A stretch of DNA of 64,000 nucleotides, from assembly GCA_025360865.1 (NCBI GenBank), contig JANYBG010000167.1:1-64000 (forward strand). Reading direction: 5' to 3'. How positions within the stretch are numbered: the first letter of the stretch is position 1; each line of letters opens with the position of its first letter. Below the pieces are notes generated by a model, which had not been told where the DNA came from, made no database searches, and saw only the letters and a list, made by a program, of their open reading frames with translations. Positions 43,820 to 54,608 of the stretch are shown piece by piece. The stretch is from Pseudomonadota bacterium (GTDB lineage: Bacteria > Pseudomonadota > Gammaproteobacteria > Steroidobacterales > Steroidobacteraceae). A program made the translations under genes and the position numbers.

Positions 43820-45006
43820 CCGAGCACCTGGGCCGTCGCGCGCGCCACGTACTCCAGGTTCTCCGCGCGCAATCCCGCGAGGTTGATGCGGCTGTCCTCG
43901 GTCATGTAGATGTGGTGCTGGGTGCGCATCCGCCGCACCTGCTCGGGGGTGATCCCGAAGAACGAGAACATGCCGCGCTGGCTGGCGATGAAGCTGAAGT
44001 CGCGCCGCGGACAATGGGCACGCAGCTGCCGCACGAGCTCGTGGCGCAGCCCGGTGATGCGCTTGCGCATCCCCTCCAGTTCCCCCGCCCAGTCCTCGCG
44101 CGCGGCCGCGTTCGAGAGTATCCGCCGCACGATCTCCGCGCCGTGGTCGGGGGGCATGGACCACATGCCGCGCGCCAGCCGCACGAGCTGGCTCAGGGCC
44201 GCATCCCCGCCCGCGCTGCTCTCAGTGACGATGTGCAACGCTCCGGTGCGCTCGCGGTAGAGCCCGAAGTTCTTCGAGCAGGAGACCGCGCAGACAAGCT
44301 CGGGCAGTTCCGCGCTGAGGAGGCGGATGGCGAAGGCGTCCGCATCCGGGCCCTCGCCCAGACCCTGGTAGGCCATGTCGATGAACGGCAGCAGCGAGCG
44401 GCGCTTGACCAGCTCCCGCACGGCGCGCCACTCGTCCTGGGAGAGATCGGCGCCGGTCGGGTTGTGACAGGAGGCGTGCAGCAGGACGATGGCGCGGGGC
44501 GGCAAGCGCTCCAGCGCCGCCATCATCGCGCCGAACTGGACCCCGCCGGTCTCAGGATCGAAGTACGGGTAGCGCTCGAGCTTGAGACCGCTGCCGGCCA
44601 GCAGCGGCACGTGGTTCGCCCAGGTGGGAGTGCTCACGTGCACGACCGCGTCCGGGGCGGCCGCGCGGATCAATTCCGCGCCGAGCCGCAGGGCACCGCA
44701 GCCCCCCGGGGTCTGCACCGTGCGCACGCGGCCGGCCTTGAGCGCCGGATGCGCGCCGAACACCAGCTGCTCCATCTGCTGATTGAAGCCGGCATTGCCC
44801 GCGGGACCGACGTAGGTCTTGGTCGTCTGCTCCGCGATGAGCGCGGCTTCGGCGGCGCGCACGCAGGCGAGCACCGGGGTCTCGCCGCGGTCGTCGCGGA
44901 ACACCCCGACTCCAAGGTCAACCTTGCGCGGGTCCTGGTCGGCGCGGAACGCCGCCATGAGCCCCAATATCCCATCGGCGCTGATGAGCTCGAGCTTTTC
45001 AAACAC
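43816..45006 (-). CDS. Aromatic/aspartate aminotransferase (class I)
   Basis: KVDLGVGVFRDDRGETPVL; LHASCHNPTGADLSQDEW; SCSKNFGLYRERTGAL. Confidence 0.94.
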   Translation of the reverse strand: MFEKLELISADGILGLMAAFRADQDPRKVDLGVGVFRDDRGETPVLACVRAAEAALIAEQTTKTYVGPAGNAGFNQQMEQLVFGAHPALKAGRVRTVQTPGGCGALRLGAELIRAAAPDAVVHVSTPTWANHVPLLAGSGLKLERYPYFDPETGGVQFGAMMAALERLPPRAIVLLHASCHNPTGADLSQDEWRAVRELVKRRSLLPFIDMAYQGLGEGPDADAFAIRLLSAELPELVCAVSCSKNFGLYRERTGALHIVTESSAGGDAALSQLVRLARGMWSMPPDHGAEIVRRILSNAAAREDWAGELEGMRKRITGLRHELVRQLRAHCPRRDFSFIASQRGMFSFFGITPEQVRRMRTQHHIYMTEDSRINLAGLRAENLEYVARATAQVLG

Positions 45007-45024
45007 GCGAAGACTCCGTGATCC

Positions 45025-46683
45025 TTAGTGGCTGGGGAGCGCGGCGATGGCCCGCGCGCGGGCCGCCTCGAACTCATCGCCCGGCTTCCAGGTGGGCATG
45101 GCGTCGGCCTGGGCGATGACCCAGGCGGACAGCATGTCCAGGCGCGCATCCTCGATCATGCCGTCGAAGTTCCAGCTGGTATCGAGCTTGTCCCCGGGCT
45201 GGTGGTACTTCCTCAGCTCCCAGTCCTCGATCTGCTTGCGACCCCAGCCCGCCGGCTGGCCGATGAAGTCCGTGCCCTCGGCGAAGAACAGCGCCGGGAC
45301 ACCGATCTTGGCGAAGGAAAACTGGTCTGAACGATAGTACGAGCCACGGTCCGGGAACTGGTCGCCCTGGAGCGTGCGTCCCTGCGACTTCGCGAGGGTG
45401 TCGGCGACCCCATCCAGCGAGGACTTGCCCATGCTGATCAGCGTCACATCGCGGGTGCGTCCGAAGATGTTGCCGCCATCGATGTTGATGTTCGCCGCGA
45501 TCAGGCCCGCGGGCACCGAGGGGTGCTCGGCGTAGTACTTGGAGCCCAGCAGACCGCGCTCCTCGCCTGCCACGAACAGCGCGATGATGGAGCGCCGCGG
45601 ACGCTCGCGCAGCCTCGCGAAGGCGCGTGCGACCGCGAGTACCTGCGCGCAGCCGGAGGCGTTGTCCTGCGCCCCGTGGTAGATGCGGTCGCCGCTGGCA
45701 TCGGGCTCGCCGATGCCGAAGTGATCGTGGTGCGCGCTCAGCAGGACCACCTGCGCGGCCAGCTTCGGGTCATTGCCCGGCAGGATGCCGCCGACGTTGG
45801 CTGTCTGCACGCGCGAGATCGCGTTGCTGTAACTCAGCGAGGCGCGCAGCCCCAGCGGCACCGGCTTGAACGCGCGCGAGCGCGCCGCCGTGACCAGCTT
45901 GGCGAGGTCATGGCCCCCGGCCTTCACCAGGCGTCGCACCGCATCCTCCGTGGCCCACGCCTTCACCTTCAGGCGCGGCTCACCGGCGGCCGGCAACTCG
46001 AACTGCTCACCACCCCAGGAACTCTGCACCACCTGCCACGGGTAGCCCGCGGACGGGGTCGTGTGGATGATGATGACGCCAGCGGCGCCCAGTCGTGCGG
46101 CGGTCTCGTACTTGTAGTCCCAGCGGCCGTAGTAGAGGCGGCGCTTGCCGGCGAACAGGTTCGGGTCCCAGTCCGGGTCGTTGTTCATCACCACGAGGAT
46201 CTTGCCCGTGAGGTCCACGCCCTTGTAGTCGTCCCACTGGAACTCGGCGGCCTGGATGCCGTAGCCGACGAACACCAGCTCGGCGTTCTCGATCGAGACC
46301 GACGGCTCCTGCAGGCCGCTCGCGGCGATGTAGTCGGTGCGCCAGGCGAGGTCGGTGTTGCCGTTCTTACCCTGGAAGCTCCAGGTCGCGGGGAACTGCG
46401 ACTTGAGTGCCACGATGTCGAAGGGCTGCTGCCACTCGCCACTGGCGAAGGCGGGCTGGTAGCCCATCGACTCCAGCTGGGTCTGCAGGTAAAGCCGCGC
46501 CAGCTGGTCGCCGCGCGTGGCCGGCCCGCGACCCTCGAGCAGGTCGGAGGACAGGAAGCGGACCGGGCCTTCGAGGGATGCGCGCGTGATGTAGGTGCGC
46601 GCGGCCTTGTCGACGTCTTCCGGAATGGTGGGAACCTGCGCCACGGCGAGCGTCGCCATCAGGCAGCCCAGGAACAAGGGCAT
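45025..46683 (-). CDS. M28-family secreted metallopeptidase
   Basis: LLSAHHDHFG, GAQDNASGCAQVL, FVAGEERGLLGSKYY; signal peptide; alternative GTG start at 46710. Confidence 0.92.
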   Translation of the reverse strand: MPLFLGCLMATLAVAQVPTIPEDVDKAARTYITRASLEGPVRFLSSDLLEGRGPATRGDQLARLYLQTQLESMGYQPAFASGEWQQPFDIVALKSQFPATWSFQGKNGNTDLAWRTDYIAASGLQEPSVSIENAELVFVGYGIQAAEFQWDDYKGVDLTGKILVVMNNDPDWDPNLFAGKRRLYYGRWDYKYETAARLGAAGVIIIHTTPSAGYPWQVVQSSWGGEQFELPAAGEPRLKVKAWATEDAVRRLVKAGGHDLAKLVTAARSRAFKPVPLGLRASLSYSNAISRVQTANVGGILPGNDPKLAAQVVLLSAHHDHFGIGEPDASGDRIYHGAQDNASGCAQVLAVARAFARLRERPRRSIIALFVAGEERGLLGSKYYAEHPSVPAGLIAANINIDGGNIFGRTRDVTLISMGKSSLDGVADTLAKSQGRTLQGDQFPDRGSYYRSDQFSFAKIGVPALFFAEGTDFIGQPAGWGRKQIEDWELRKYHQPGDKLDTSWNFDGMIEDARLDMLSAWVIAQADAMPTWKPGDEFEAARARAIAALPSH

Positions 46684-46789
46684 TCTTATCAGCGTGCGGA
46701 TCTGGGTCACGGCTAGCGCCTCGCGCCTGAAAACGGGGCCGCAACGGTAGCACGCAGCCGCACAATCGCGCGTGCCCCGCGCGGGTCCG

Positions 46790-47827
46790 TCAGGGCCCGG
46801 CGACGATCCCCCACGGGCCCCGGCCCACGGCAACCCTACCCAGCACCGTCAGGGTGTCGGTGTCGACGATCGTCACGTCCCCGGAACTGCCGTTGGCGCT
46901 GAGCAGGCGACGCCCGTCCCGCGTCAGGGCGATGCCCCATGGCCGAGCCCCGGCGGGGATTTCCCGCAGCAGCTTGCCGTCCGCGGCCGTGAGCACCGCG
47001 AGAGTCCCGCCGCGTCCGGTGCTCACGTACAGCCGCTCGCGCGGGGCATCCATGATGATGCCCATCGGCTTCGCGTCCTTGCGCATCTGCAGCAGCTCGG
47101 TCGCCGGGGCGCCCGAGGGCAGCGACACGCGGTACACCGAGGCGTCGCCCTCCCCGGTGACGTACGCGGTGGAGCTGTCGGGTGAGAAGGCGACATCCCG
47201 CGGCCGCGTGCCCACGAGCACCGTGTGCAGCACCTTGCGCGTGGCCACATCGATGATGGCCACGTTGTTGTCGGACTCGCTCGTGACGAGCAGCCACTGG
47301 CCATTGGGGGCGAGTCGCACCCCCTCCGGCTCATGTCCCACGGGGATGCTCGCGGTGACCTTGCCGCGGGCGATGTCGATCACGCTCACCTTGGCGGCGT
47401 CCTCGTCCGTCACGAAGAGGCTGTGCTCGTCGCGGCTGAGCTCGACGCGCTCCGGATCGGTCACGCCCCTGAGCACCCGCGCCGCCCTCAGTCCCACGGT
47501 ATCGACGATCACGACCCCGTCGGCCTTGGGATCGCGCGGTAGCTTGGCGCACTGCTGATCGGTGAGGGGTGGCGGGCATTTGGGCAGCCCGCTCACCACC
47601 ACGTACAGCTGTCGTCCGTCACGGCTGAGGACCATCCCGCGCGGCCGCTTGCCCACGGGGATCGTCGCGACCGATTCCATTCGCGCGGTGTCGATGACGC
47701 TGACCGTCGCGTCGTCCTCATTGGATACGTAGGCGCGCGCTGCGTGTGCTTGGCCGCAGGCCAGGACGCAGGCCAGGATAAACAGCGATGGCACGTGGCC
47801 AGCGACTAAAGATCGGCTGCGGATCAT
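46790..47827 (-). CDS. YncE-type beta-propeller protein, secreted
   Basis: Repeated ...VSVIDTARMESVATIPVGKRPRGMVLSRDGRQLYV blades; signal peptide. Confidence 0.9.
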   Translation of the reverse strand: MIRSRSLVAGHVPSLFILACVLACGQAHAARAYVSNEDDATVSVIDTARMESVATIPVGKRPRGMVLSRDGRQLYVVVSGLPKCPPPLTDQQCAKLPRDPKADGVVIVDTVGLRAARVLRGVTDPERVELSRDEHSLFVTDEDAAKVSVIDIARGKVTASIPVGHEPEGVRLAPNGQWLLVTSESDNNVAIIDVATRKVLHTVLVGTRPRDVAFSPDSSTAYVTGEGDASVYRVSLPSGAPATELLQMRKDAKPMGIIMDAPRERLYVSTGRGGTLAVLTAADGKLLREIPAGARPWGIALTRDGRRLLSANGSSGDVTIVDTDTLTVLGRVAVGRGPWGIVAGP

Positions 47828-47948
47828 AGACTTACAACTCCCCAGAACTCACCCAGGCACCCAGCATACTCAAAAAAGACGCAAGTCCCACTTGGCCTCC
47901 CCCGGCATGATAAATTATCGCGCCCCCTCCACTATTCTCTGGTCGTCC

Positions 47949-49100
47949 ATGTCCAAAAACGCCCATTCCGAGCCATTACCTCCCCTGGTCGTGACGAACG
48001 CCCTGATGTTCTCTATAACCATGGGCGTGGCCGTGATTCTTGTGCCGTGGTACGGACTTACGCACGGATTCACGACCGCCGACTGGATCGTGGCGCTGTG
48101 TTTCACGATGGCCAACGGTATCGGCATCACCGCGGGCTACCACCGCCTGTGGGCACACAAGACCTACGAGGCTCACTGGAGCGTGCGGCTGTTCCTGCTG
48201 GTCTTCGGCACCATGGCGCTGCAGAACAGCGCCCTCTTCTGGTGCAGCGGTCACCGCACCCACCACCTGAACGTGGATGACGAGGACAAGGACCCCTACT
48301 CAGCCCGCCGCGGCTTCTGGTTCTCCCACATCGGCTGGATGCTGCGCGAGTACCCGAGCGGCAAGCCCGACTTCAGCAATATCCCGGACCTCACGCGCGA
48401 TCCGATGCTGGCCTTCCAGCACCGCCACTACCTGCCGCTGCTGCTGCTCGCCAACTTCGGCCTGCCGCTGCTGGCGGGCCTGATATTCCACGACGTCCTG
48501 GGGATGCTGCTCCTGGCAGGCGTCGCCCGCCTGGTCTGGAGCCACCACGTCACCTTCTTCATCAACTCGCTCGCGCACATGTGGGGCACGCGGCCCTACA
48601 CCGAGGACAACTCGGCGCGCGACAACCCGGTCCTGGCGGTCCTCACCTATGGCGAGGGTTACCACAACTTCCACCACATCTTCGCGCACGACTACCGCAA
48701 CGGCGTTCACTGGTGGCAGTGGGACCCGACGAAGTGGTTCATCGGCGCGCTGTCCTTCGTCGGGCTCACGCGTCGCCTGAAGCGCACCCCGTCGTTCCAG
48801 ATCCAGCGGGCGCTGCTGGCCATGCAGTTCCGGCGCGCGCAGGACCGCCTGGCGTCCGCGCCCGCGATCGCCGCCTCGCGCCTCGAACCGCTGCGCGCTC
48901 GCCTCGCTCACGAATACGACAGCTTCCTAGCCGCTGTCGCCGACTGGGCGAAGGTCAAGGAGCAGTGGCTCGGGGACAAGAAGCGCGCGGTGCTCGAGCA
49001 GTGGGACCAGGTGGACCTGCAGAGCAAGCTGCGTGACATCGAGCGCGGGCTGCGCCTGCAGAGCCGCCGGCTGCGCGATCTCCACGCGCAGATCGCCTAG
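47949..49100 (+). CDS. Acyl-CoA/stearoyl delta-9 fatty acid desaturase with about 110-aa C-terminal coiled-coil-like extension
   Basis: HRLWAH, HRTHH, HNFHH histidine boxes. Confidence 0.94.
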   Translation: MSKNAHSEPLPPLVVTNALMFSITMGVAVILVPWYGLTHGFTTADWIVALCFTMANGIGITAGYHRLWAHKTYEAHWSVRLFLLVFGTMALQNSALFWCSGHRTHHLNVDDEDKDPYSARRGFWFSHIGWMLREYPSGKPDFSNIPDLTRDPMLAFQHRHYLPLLLLANFGLPLLAGLIFHDVLGMLLLAGVARLVWSHHVTFFINSLAHMWGTRPYTEDNSARDNPVLAVLTYGEGYHNFHHIFAHDYRNGVHWWQWDPTKWFIGALSFVGLTRRLKRTPSFQIQRALLAMQFRRAQDRLASAPAIAASRLEPLRARLAHEYDSFLAAVADWAKVKEQWLGDKKRAVLEQWDQVDLQSKLRDIERGLRLQSRRLRDLHAQIA

Positions 49101-49203
49101 CGATTCGCGTCGGGCGCGCCCGAGCGGCGCGCCGCCCCTGCTCTCGCCGGAGTTCCCGAGCGGCCGCCGCCGCCGCTGGCACCGCCTGTTTCCTTCGGGC
49201 ACC

Positions 49204-49935
49204 ATGCGCGCCATGGGTCGCATCTTCGAAGTCCGCAAGCACACGATGTTCGCGCGGTGGAACCGCATGGCGAAGCAGTTCGCGCGCATTTCCAAGGACC
49301 TCACGATGGCCGTGAAATCCGGCGGCGCGGACCCGGCCTCCAACCCGATGCTGCGCCGGACGATCCAGAACGCGAGCGCGGTCAACATGCCCAAGGACAA
49401 GGTGGACGCGGCCATCAAGCGCGCCGCCGGCCGCGATGCGGCCAACTACCACGAGGTGATCTACGAAGGCTACGCGCCCCACGGCGTGGCGTTGCTCGTG
49501 GAGACCGCCACCGACAACCCCACGCGCACGGTCGCGGGCGTGCGCAACATCCTCACCAAGGGCGGCGGGAACCTCGCCACCCACGGCAGCGTGAGCTTCC
49601 TGTTCCGCAAGATGGGCGTGTTCCGCCTGAATCTTGAGGGGCTCGACCAGGACGACCTCGAGCTGTTCCTCATGGATCACGGCCTCGACGAGATGGGCGA
49701 GAGCACCGGCGAGAAGGGTGAGCCGCAACTGGTCATCCGCGGCGCCTTCGCCGACTTCGGCCACCTGCAGGAAGCCCTCGAGAGCCGGGGCATCACACCC
49801 GTGTCCGCCGAGCACGAGTACATCTGCACGGTGCCGTCCGAGCTGCCCGAGACCCAGGCCACCGAGGTACTCACCGTGATTGACAAGCTCGAGCAGGACG
49901 ATGACGTGCAGAAGGTTTTCCACACCCTCGCCTGA
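49204..49935 (+). CDS. yebC: YebC/PmpR-family regulator
   Basis: [54 protein letters not shown]. Confidence 0.94.
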   Translation: MRAMGRIFEVRKHTMFARWNRMAKQFARISKDLTMAVKSGGADPASNPMLRRTIQNASAVNMPKDKVDAAIKRAAGRDAANYHEVIYEGYAPHGVALLVETATDNPTRTVAGVRNILTKGGGNLATHGSVSFLFRKMGVFRLNLEGLDQDDLELFLMDHGLDEMGESTGEKGEPQLVIRGAFADFGHLQEALESRGITPVSAEHEYICTVPSELPETQATEVLTVIDKLEQDDDVQKVFHTLA

Positions 49936-49975
49936 GTCGCTGCACCGTGGCAGCCGACGCGCTATCCTTTGGCGC

Positions 49976-50470
49976 GTGGAAGAGTACCGCCTCGAACCCG
50001 CCCGGCCCGCGGATGCTCCCCGGCTGGCGGCCATGTCGCAGCAGTTCGTGGAGGCGGGACTCAAGCCGGCCTGGGGCGAGACGCGCATCGGCTGGCACAT
50101 GCGCGACGCGGACAGCGTCGTGCTGACCGCCCGGGGGATACGCGCCGTCGCCGGGTTCGCGATCATGCGCTACGCGGACGAGAGCGCCCACCTGAACCTG
50201 CTCGCCGTGGCGCCCGAGTATCGCCGCCAGGGAATCGCGCGTGCACTCATCAACTGGCTCGAGGGCACCGCTCTCACGGCGGGCGCCTTCGCGATCGGGC
50301 TGGAACTGCGCGCGGGCAACGCCGCGGCGCGGGCCTTCTACGCCTCACTGGGGTACCGCGAGTGCGGCGAGGTGCGCGGCTACTACCAGGGTGTGGAGAG
50401 CGCGATCCGGCTCACGCGCGACGTACGCGCGAGCCGCGAGACTCCGGGGACGCGCGAACCGTCCCCGTAG
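49976..50470 (+). CDS. GNAT N-acetyltransferase (RimI-like)
   Basis: LNLLAVAPEYRRQGIARALINWLE; AARAFYASLGYRECGEVRGYY; GTG start. Confidence 0.85.
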   Translation: MEEYRLEPARPADAPRLAAMSQQFVEAGLKPAWGETRIGWHMRDADSVVLTARGIRAVAGFAIMRYADESAHLNLLAVAPEYRRQGIARALINWLEGTALTAGAFAIGLELRAGNAAARAFYASLGYRECGEVRGYYQGVESAIRLTRDVRASRETPGTREPSP

Positions 50471-50471
50471 G

Positions 50472-50882
50472 TTACTTGCGGGCGTCGAGCTTGAACTCGA
50501 ACTCGTAGTTGTGCGCCCCGTCCGCGGCCACGGTGATGACCATCTTGCCGGTAAGGCCCACCAGTTCCCCCGTCGCCGAGTCCGGCACGACCGTGATCTT
50601 CGCGTCCGGCTCGCCCTTGTGCATCGTGGCGCTGTGCTGGAGCACGAAGCTGCCCTGCGCGCCCTTGAGTTTGCCGGTGACGCGCTCGAGCGCCACGTAG
50701 CCGGCCGAGCCCTTCACCTCGGTCTGCAGGGCCAGCATCTCGCCCTTGCTCGCTCCCTCGAGGTCGCCATGGAAGCGCTTGTCGATCGTCAGGCGGCTCA
50801 GGTTCGCCGCGCGCGCGATCTGCGTGTCGGGTTTCTGGGGCACGACCTTCACGTCGAATGATCCCGTGGCGCGCTGGTTCAT
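50472..50882 (-). CDS. DUF3224-family protein
   Basis: ATGSFDVKVVPQ...LSRLTIDKRFHGDLEGASKGEMLA...GYVALERVTGKLKGAQGSFVLQHSATM. Confidence 0.88.
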   Translation of the reverse strand: MNQRATGSFDVKVVPQKPDTQIARAANLSRLTIDKRFHGDLEGASKGEMLALQTEVKGSAGYVALERVTGKLKGAQGSFVLQHSATMHKGEPDAKITVVPDSATGELVGLTGKMVITVAADGAHNYEFEFKLDARK

Positions 50883-50909
50883 GCGTTCATTCTCCTTCGG
50901 CGGTGGGGC

Positions 50910-51440
50910 TCAGTCGGGCATCGGCGTCATCTGCGCGGCCAGGGCGTCCTCGAAACCGAAGTCGCGCAAGTCACGCACACGTTGTGGGAAGAGTACGCCA
51001 TCCAAGTGGTCGACCTCGTGCTGAACGACGCGTGCGTGGAAACCCTCGACCGTGCGATCGATGGGCGCGCCCCGCGCATCGCACCCCTGATAGCGCAGGC
51101 GCCGGAAGCGCGGCACCAGTCCACGCATTCCCGGGACCGACAGGCACCCCTCCCACCCCTGTTCCTGCTCGTCATCCAGCGGCCTCAGCAGCGGGTTGAC
51201 CAGCACGGTGTAGGGGACGGGGGCGATGTGCGGATAGCGCGGATTCTCCTTCAATTCGAAGATGACCACGCGCGCGCTGACCCCGATCTGGGGGGCCGCG
51301 ATGCCGGCGCCATGCAGGGCGCGCATCGTCTCGTCCATGTCCGCGATCAGCTCGGCGAGGCCGGCATCGAAGCGCAGCACCGGGGCTGCGACCTCGCGCA
51401 GCAGCGGCTCCCCCATCCTCAATATCCGGCGTACGGCCAT
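50910..51440 (-). CDS. def: Peptide deformylase, 3 nt downstream of pqqE
   Basis: GAGIAAPQIG, EGCLSVPG, HEVDHLDG motifs. Confidence 0.95.
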   Translation of the reverse strand: MAVRRILRMGEPLLREVAAPVLRFDAGLAELIADMDETMRALHGAGIAAPQIGVSARVVIFELKENPRYPHIAPVPYTVLVNPLLRPLDDEQEQGWEGCLSVPGMRGLVPRFRRLRYQGCDARGAPIDRTVEGFHARVVQHEVDHLDGVLFPQRVRDLRDFGFEDALAAQMTPMPD

Positions 51441-51443
51441 GGC

Positions 51444-52655
51444 CTAGGCGCCGGCGACCGGGTCGCCGGTCACGACGGGGATGGAGATGCGGTGGTCGCG
51501 GAACTTAAGCTTCTGAACCTGCCCCGCGCTGGCCGCGACCGCGCGTTCCGCGCGCGCCACCGCCTCGCTGACGAGGTGGTGGTGAGGTGAGAGGTCACAC
51601 ACCGGGTCGGCGTTGTCGGCGTCCCCGGTGAGAAGGTACGCCTGGCAGCGGCAGCCGCCGAAGTCCGTGTCGCGCTCCGGGCAGCTCGCGCAGGGTTCCT
51701 TCATCCAGCCCTGCCCGCGGAAGCGGTTGAAGGCGGTCGATTCGTACCAGATCTCACGCACCGGGGAGGTGCGCACGTTCGGCAGCGCAAGCCCGGGGAG
51801 CATGCGCGCGGCGTGGCATGGCATCGCCGTGCCGTCCGGGGCGACCGCCAGAAACACCGACCCGAGCCCGCTCATGCACGCCTTCGGGCGCACCTCGAAG
51901 TAGTCGGGCACCACGAAGTAGACCTGCATGCGGTTGCCGACGCGCGCGCGGAAGGCGCGCGTCACCTCTTCCGCCCGCTCCAGCTGCGCGCGGCTGGGCA
52001 GCAGCTGCTCACGGTTCAGCCACGCCCACCCGTAGTACTGGGTGTTGGCGAGTTCCACGTACTGCGCGCCCATGCGCTCGGCCATGGCGAGGATCTCCCC
52101 GACATGGTCGATGTTGTGCCGGTGCAGCACCACATTGAGGACCATCGGGTAGTCGTACTGGCGGATCAGGGCCGCGACCTGCGCCTTCAGTTCGAAGGTG
52201 CGGGTGCTCGAGAGGAAATCGTTCATCTCGCGCGAGCTGTCCTGGAAAGACAACTGAATGTGGTCCAGGCCGGCCCGCTTGAGCGCGCCGATGCGCGCCT
52301 CGCTGAGCCCGATGCCTGAGGTGATGAGGTTGATGTAGAACCCGAGCGCGCGCGCCTCGGCCACGATGCTCTCCAGATCATCGCGCGCCAGCGGCTCGCC
52401 GCCCGAGAGGCCCAGCTGCACCGCGCCGAGCGCGCGCGCCTCGCGCAGCACCCGCAGCCAGTCATCGGTGGAAAGCTCCGCACCCGTGTTGGCGAATTCG
52501 GTCGGGTTGTAGCAGAACACGCAGTGCAGGGGGCAGCGGTAAGTGAGCTCGAGCAGCAGCCATAGCGGCGGCCCAGGGGTGCGTCCCGGCGCCGCGGCCG
52601 CGAACGCCGCGCTGGGCGCGGCGAGGCCATGTCCCACCGGTGGCAAGTCACTCAC
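51444..52655 (-). CDS. pqqE: PqqA peptide cyclase PqqE (radical SAM/SPASM)
   Basis: CPLHCVFCYNP; GEPLARDDLE; C-terminal Cys cluster CASCPERDTDFGGCRCQA; GTG start. Confidence 0.96.
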   Translation of the reverse strand: MSDLPPVGHGLAAPSAAFAAAAPGRTPGPPLWLLLELTYRCPLHCVFCYNPTEFANTGAELSTDDWLRVLREARALGAVQLGLSGGEPLARDDLESIVAEARALGFYINLITSGIGLSEARIGALKRAGLDHIQLSFQDSSREMNDFLSSTRTFELKAQVAALIRQYDYPMVLNVVLHRHNIDHVGEILAMAERMGAQYVELANTQYYGWAWLNREQLLPSRAQLERAEEVTRAFRARVGNRMQVYFVVPDYFEVRPKACMSGLGSVFLAVAPDGTAMPCHAARMLPGLALPNVRTSPVREIWYESTAFNRFRGQGWMKEPCASCPERDTDFGGCRCQAYLLTGDADNADPVCDLSPHHHLVSEAVARAERAVAASAGQVQKLKFRDHRISIPVVTGDPVAGA

Positions 52656-52930
52656 GCGCGCAACTCCAGCCAGCGCTTCCCGATCGCCAGCGCCACGAAT
52701 GCCTCGACATCGGGCCCCAGGCCTGTGGCGCCATAGGCTAGCTCCAGATCCGCGACGATGTCGCCGAGGCTGCGCACGCCGTCGCAGCGGCTCATGATCG
52801 CCCCGGCGCTGCCGTTGAGCTTTACCATCCCTTCCGGGAACAGCAGTACGTGCGCATCCTGCGCCGGTTCCCACTGCAGGCGCAGCCCGTGCCCGAGCAC
52901 CGGCTTCGAGGCCGCCTCGATCGCGCTCAC
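52652..52930 (-). CDS. pqqD: PQQ biosynthesis peptide chaperone PqqD
   Basis: [37 protein letters not shown]; overlaps pqqE and pqqC. Confidence 0.93.
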   Translation of the reverse strand: MSAIEAASKPVLGHGLRLQWEPAQDAHVLLFPEGMVKLNGSAGAIMSRCDGVRSLGDIVADLELAYGATGLGPDVEAFVALAIGKRWLELRA

Positions 52931-53625
52931 GCGTTCACCCCATAGGCAAGCGCGAGGGCATCGTTCATCTGCCACAGGACGTCGAGCTTGAACTGCAGTA
53001 TCTCAAGGGCGCGTTCCTGCTCGGCGCGCGTGCGGAAACGCGCAAGCGTGGTGGCGAGCCCGAACTCCACGTCGCGCCGGGCAAGGCTCACGCGGCTCTG
53101 GAAGTACTTAAGGCCCGTGACATCGATCCACGGGTAGTGCTCCGGCCACGTGGCCAGGCGCTGCTTGTGGATCTCCGGGGCGAACAGCTCGGTGAGCGAG
53201 GCGCATACGCTCTCCGGCCAAGGCGCGCGCCGGGCGAAGTTGACGTAGGCGTCGACGGCGAAGCGCACGCCAGGGCGCACCTCAGTTAGGCTCTCCACCG
53301 CGGCGCGCGTCAGTCCGACCGCCTCGGCCAGGCGCAGCCACGAATCGATCCCGCCCGGATCATCCCCATGACCGTCGTGGTCCAGGATGCGCCGCACCCA
53401 GTCGCGGCGCACCGCGCGGTCATCGCAGTTGGCGAGGATCGCGGCATCCTTCACCGGGATGTTGATCTGGTAGTAGAAGCGATTCGCCACCCAGCCGCGG
53501 ATCTGCTCAGGGGTCGCCCTGCCGGTATTGAGCATCACGTTGAAGGGATGGTGGATGTGATAGGCGCGGCCGCGCTCGCGCAGCTTCGCCTCGAATTCGG
53601 CCGTGCTCCACGGGAGCGCGCTCAC
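52927..53625 (-). CDS. pqqC: Pyrroloquinoline-quinone synthase PqqC
   Basis: [46 protein letters not shown]. Confidence 0.96.
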   Translation of the reverse strand: MSALPWSTAEFEAKLRERGRAYHIHHPFNVMLNTGRATPEQIRGWVANRFYYQINIPVKDAAILANCDDRAVRRDWVRRILDHDGHGDDPGGIDSWLRLAEAVGLTRAAVESLTEVRPGVRFAVDAYVNFARRAPWPESVCASLTELFAPEIHKQRLATWPEHYPWIDVTGLKYFQSRVSLARRDVEFGLATTLARFRTRAEQERALEILQFKLDVLWQMNDALALAYGVNA

Positions 53626-54542
53626 AGCTCGATCTCCAGCCCATCGTGCGCGACCTCGATGCCAAGGCGCGCGAGCGTGGCGCGCTCCGGAGAATCCTCA
53701 TCGAGGATCGGGTTGGTGTTGTTGATGTGGACGAGGATCTTGCGCACCCCCGCGGGCAGCCGCGCCAGCCACTCGAGCATGCCGCCCGGGCCGGACTGGG
53801 GCAGGTGGCCGATGTCGCGGGCGCGCTTGCGCGAAAGTCCCATGCCGATCATCTCCTCGTCACTCCAGAACGTGCCATCCACCATGACGCAGTCCGCGGA
53901 CCGCATCTCGCGCCACACCGCGTCCGCCATCGAGCCCAGGCCCGGCGCATAGACCACCGAGCGACCGCTGTCCTCATCGCGGATCACGAGCGCGACGTTG
54001 TCACCGGGCAGCGGGCGGTCGCGGTTGGGAGAGTATGGGGCGGGTTTGCTGGCCACCGCCACGCCGCGCCATTCGATCCCCAAGACTCCCTCCACCCTGA
54101 AGCCGCCACCATCCAGGCGCAGCTCGCGCCGGTGGATTCCACAGAAATGCGCGAGCACGCCGAAAATCGGGTTGCCGCGGGTGAGGTCAGCGTGCGCGTT
54201 GTCCGTGCACCAGACCGGCAGCGGCCGCGTCGACTCGCGCAGCATGAAGAGGCCTGTCGTGTGGTCAATTTGCGCGTCCACCAGCACGATGCCCGCGATC
54301 GCGGTGTCGCGCGGCGCGCGTCCCGGTTGCAGCACCGGGTTCGCCTTGAGTTGGGCGAGGATGTCGGGGGAGGCATTGACCAGCGCCCACGAGTTCGCGT
54401 CCGGGCCGCGGACGGCGATCGATGACTGGGTGCGGGGGAAGGCGCGCAGGGTCGCGTTGCGCAGACCCGAACAGTTACGGCAGTTGCAGTTCCACTGGGG
54501 AAATCCGCCGCCGGCCGCGGACCCAAGGACCCGTATTCTCAC
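53622..54542 (-). CDS. pqqB: PQQ biosynthesis protein PqqB (metallo-beta-lactamase fold)
   Basis: [26 protein letters not shown]; order pqqBCDE. Confidence 0.96.
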   Translation of the reverse strand: MRIRVLGSAAGGGFPQWNCNCRNCSGLRNATLRAFPRTQSSIAVRGPDANSWALVNASPDILAQLKANPVLQPGRAPRDTAIAGIVLVDAQIDHTTGLFMLRESTRPLPVWCTDNAHADLTRGNPIFGVLAHFCGIHRRELRLDGGGFRVEGVLGIEWRGVAVASKPAPYSPNRDRPLPGDNVALVIRDEDSGRSVVYAPGLGSMADAVWREMRSADCVMVDGTFWSDEEMIGMGLSRKRARDIGHLPQSGPGGMLEWLARLPAGVRKILVHINNTNPILDEDSPERATLARLGIEVAHDGLEIEL

Positions 54543-54564
54543 AAGACATCAGGGCTGGAGCCCA

Positions 54565-54597
54565 GGTGGCGCCCGGGCCAGAAAGGCCCGGGCCACC
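54565..54597 (-). promoter_or_regulatory. GC-rich stem-loop between pqqA and pqqB
   Basis: GCCCGGGCC-AGAAA-GGCCCGGGC perfect 9-bp stem with outer GGTGG/CCACC; no T-run downstream on the minus strand. Confidence 0.7.
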
Positions 54598-54608
54598 GGG
54601 AATAGGTG

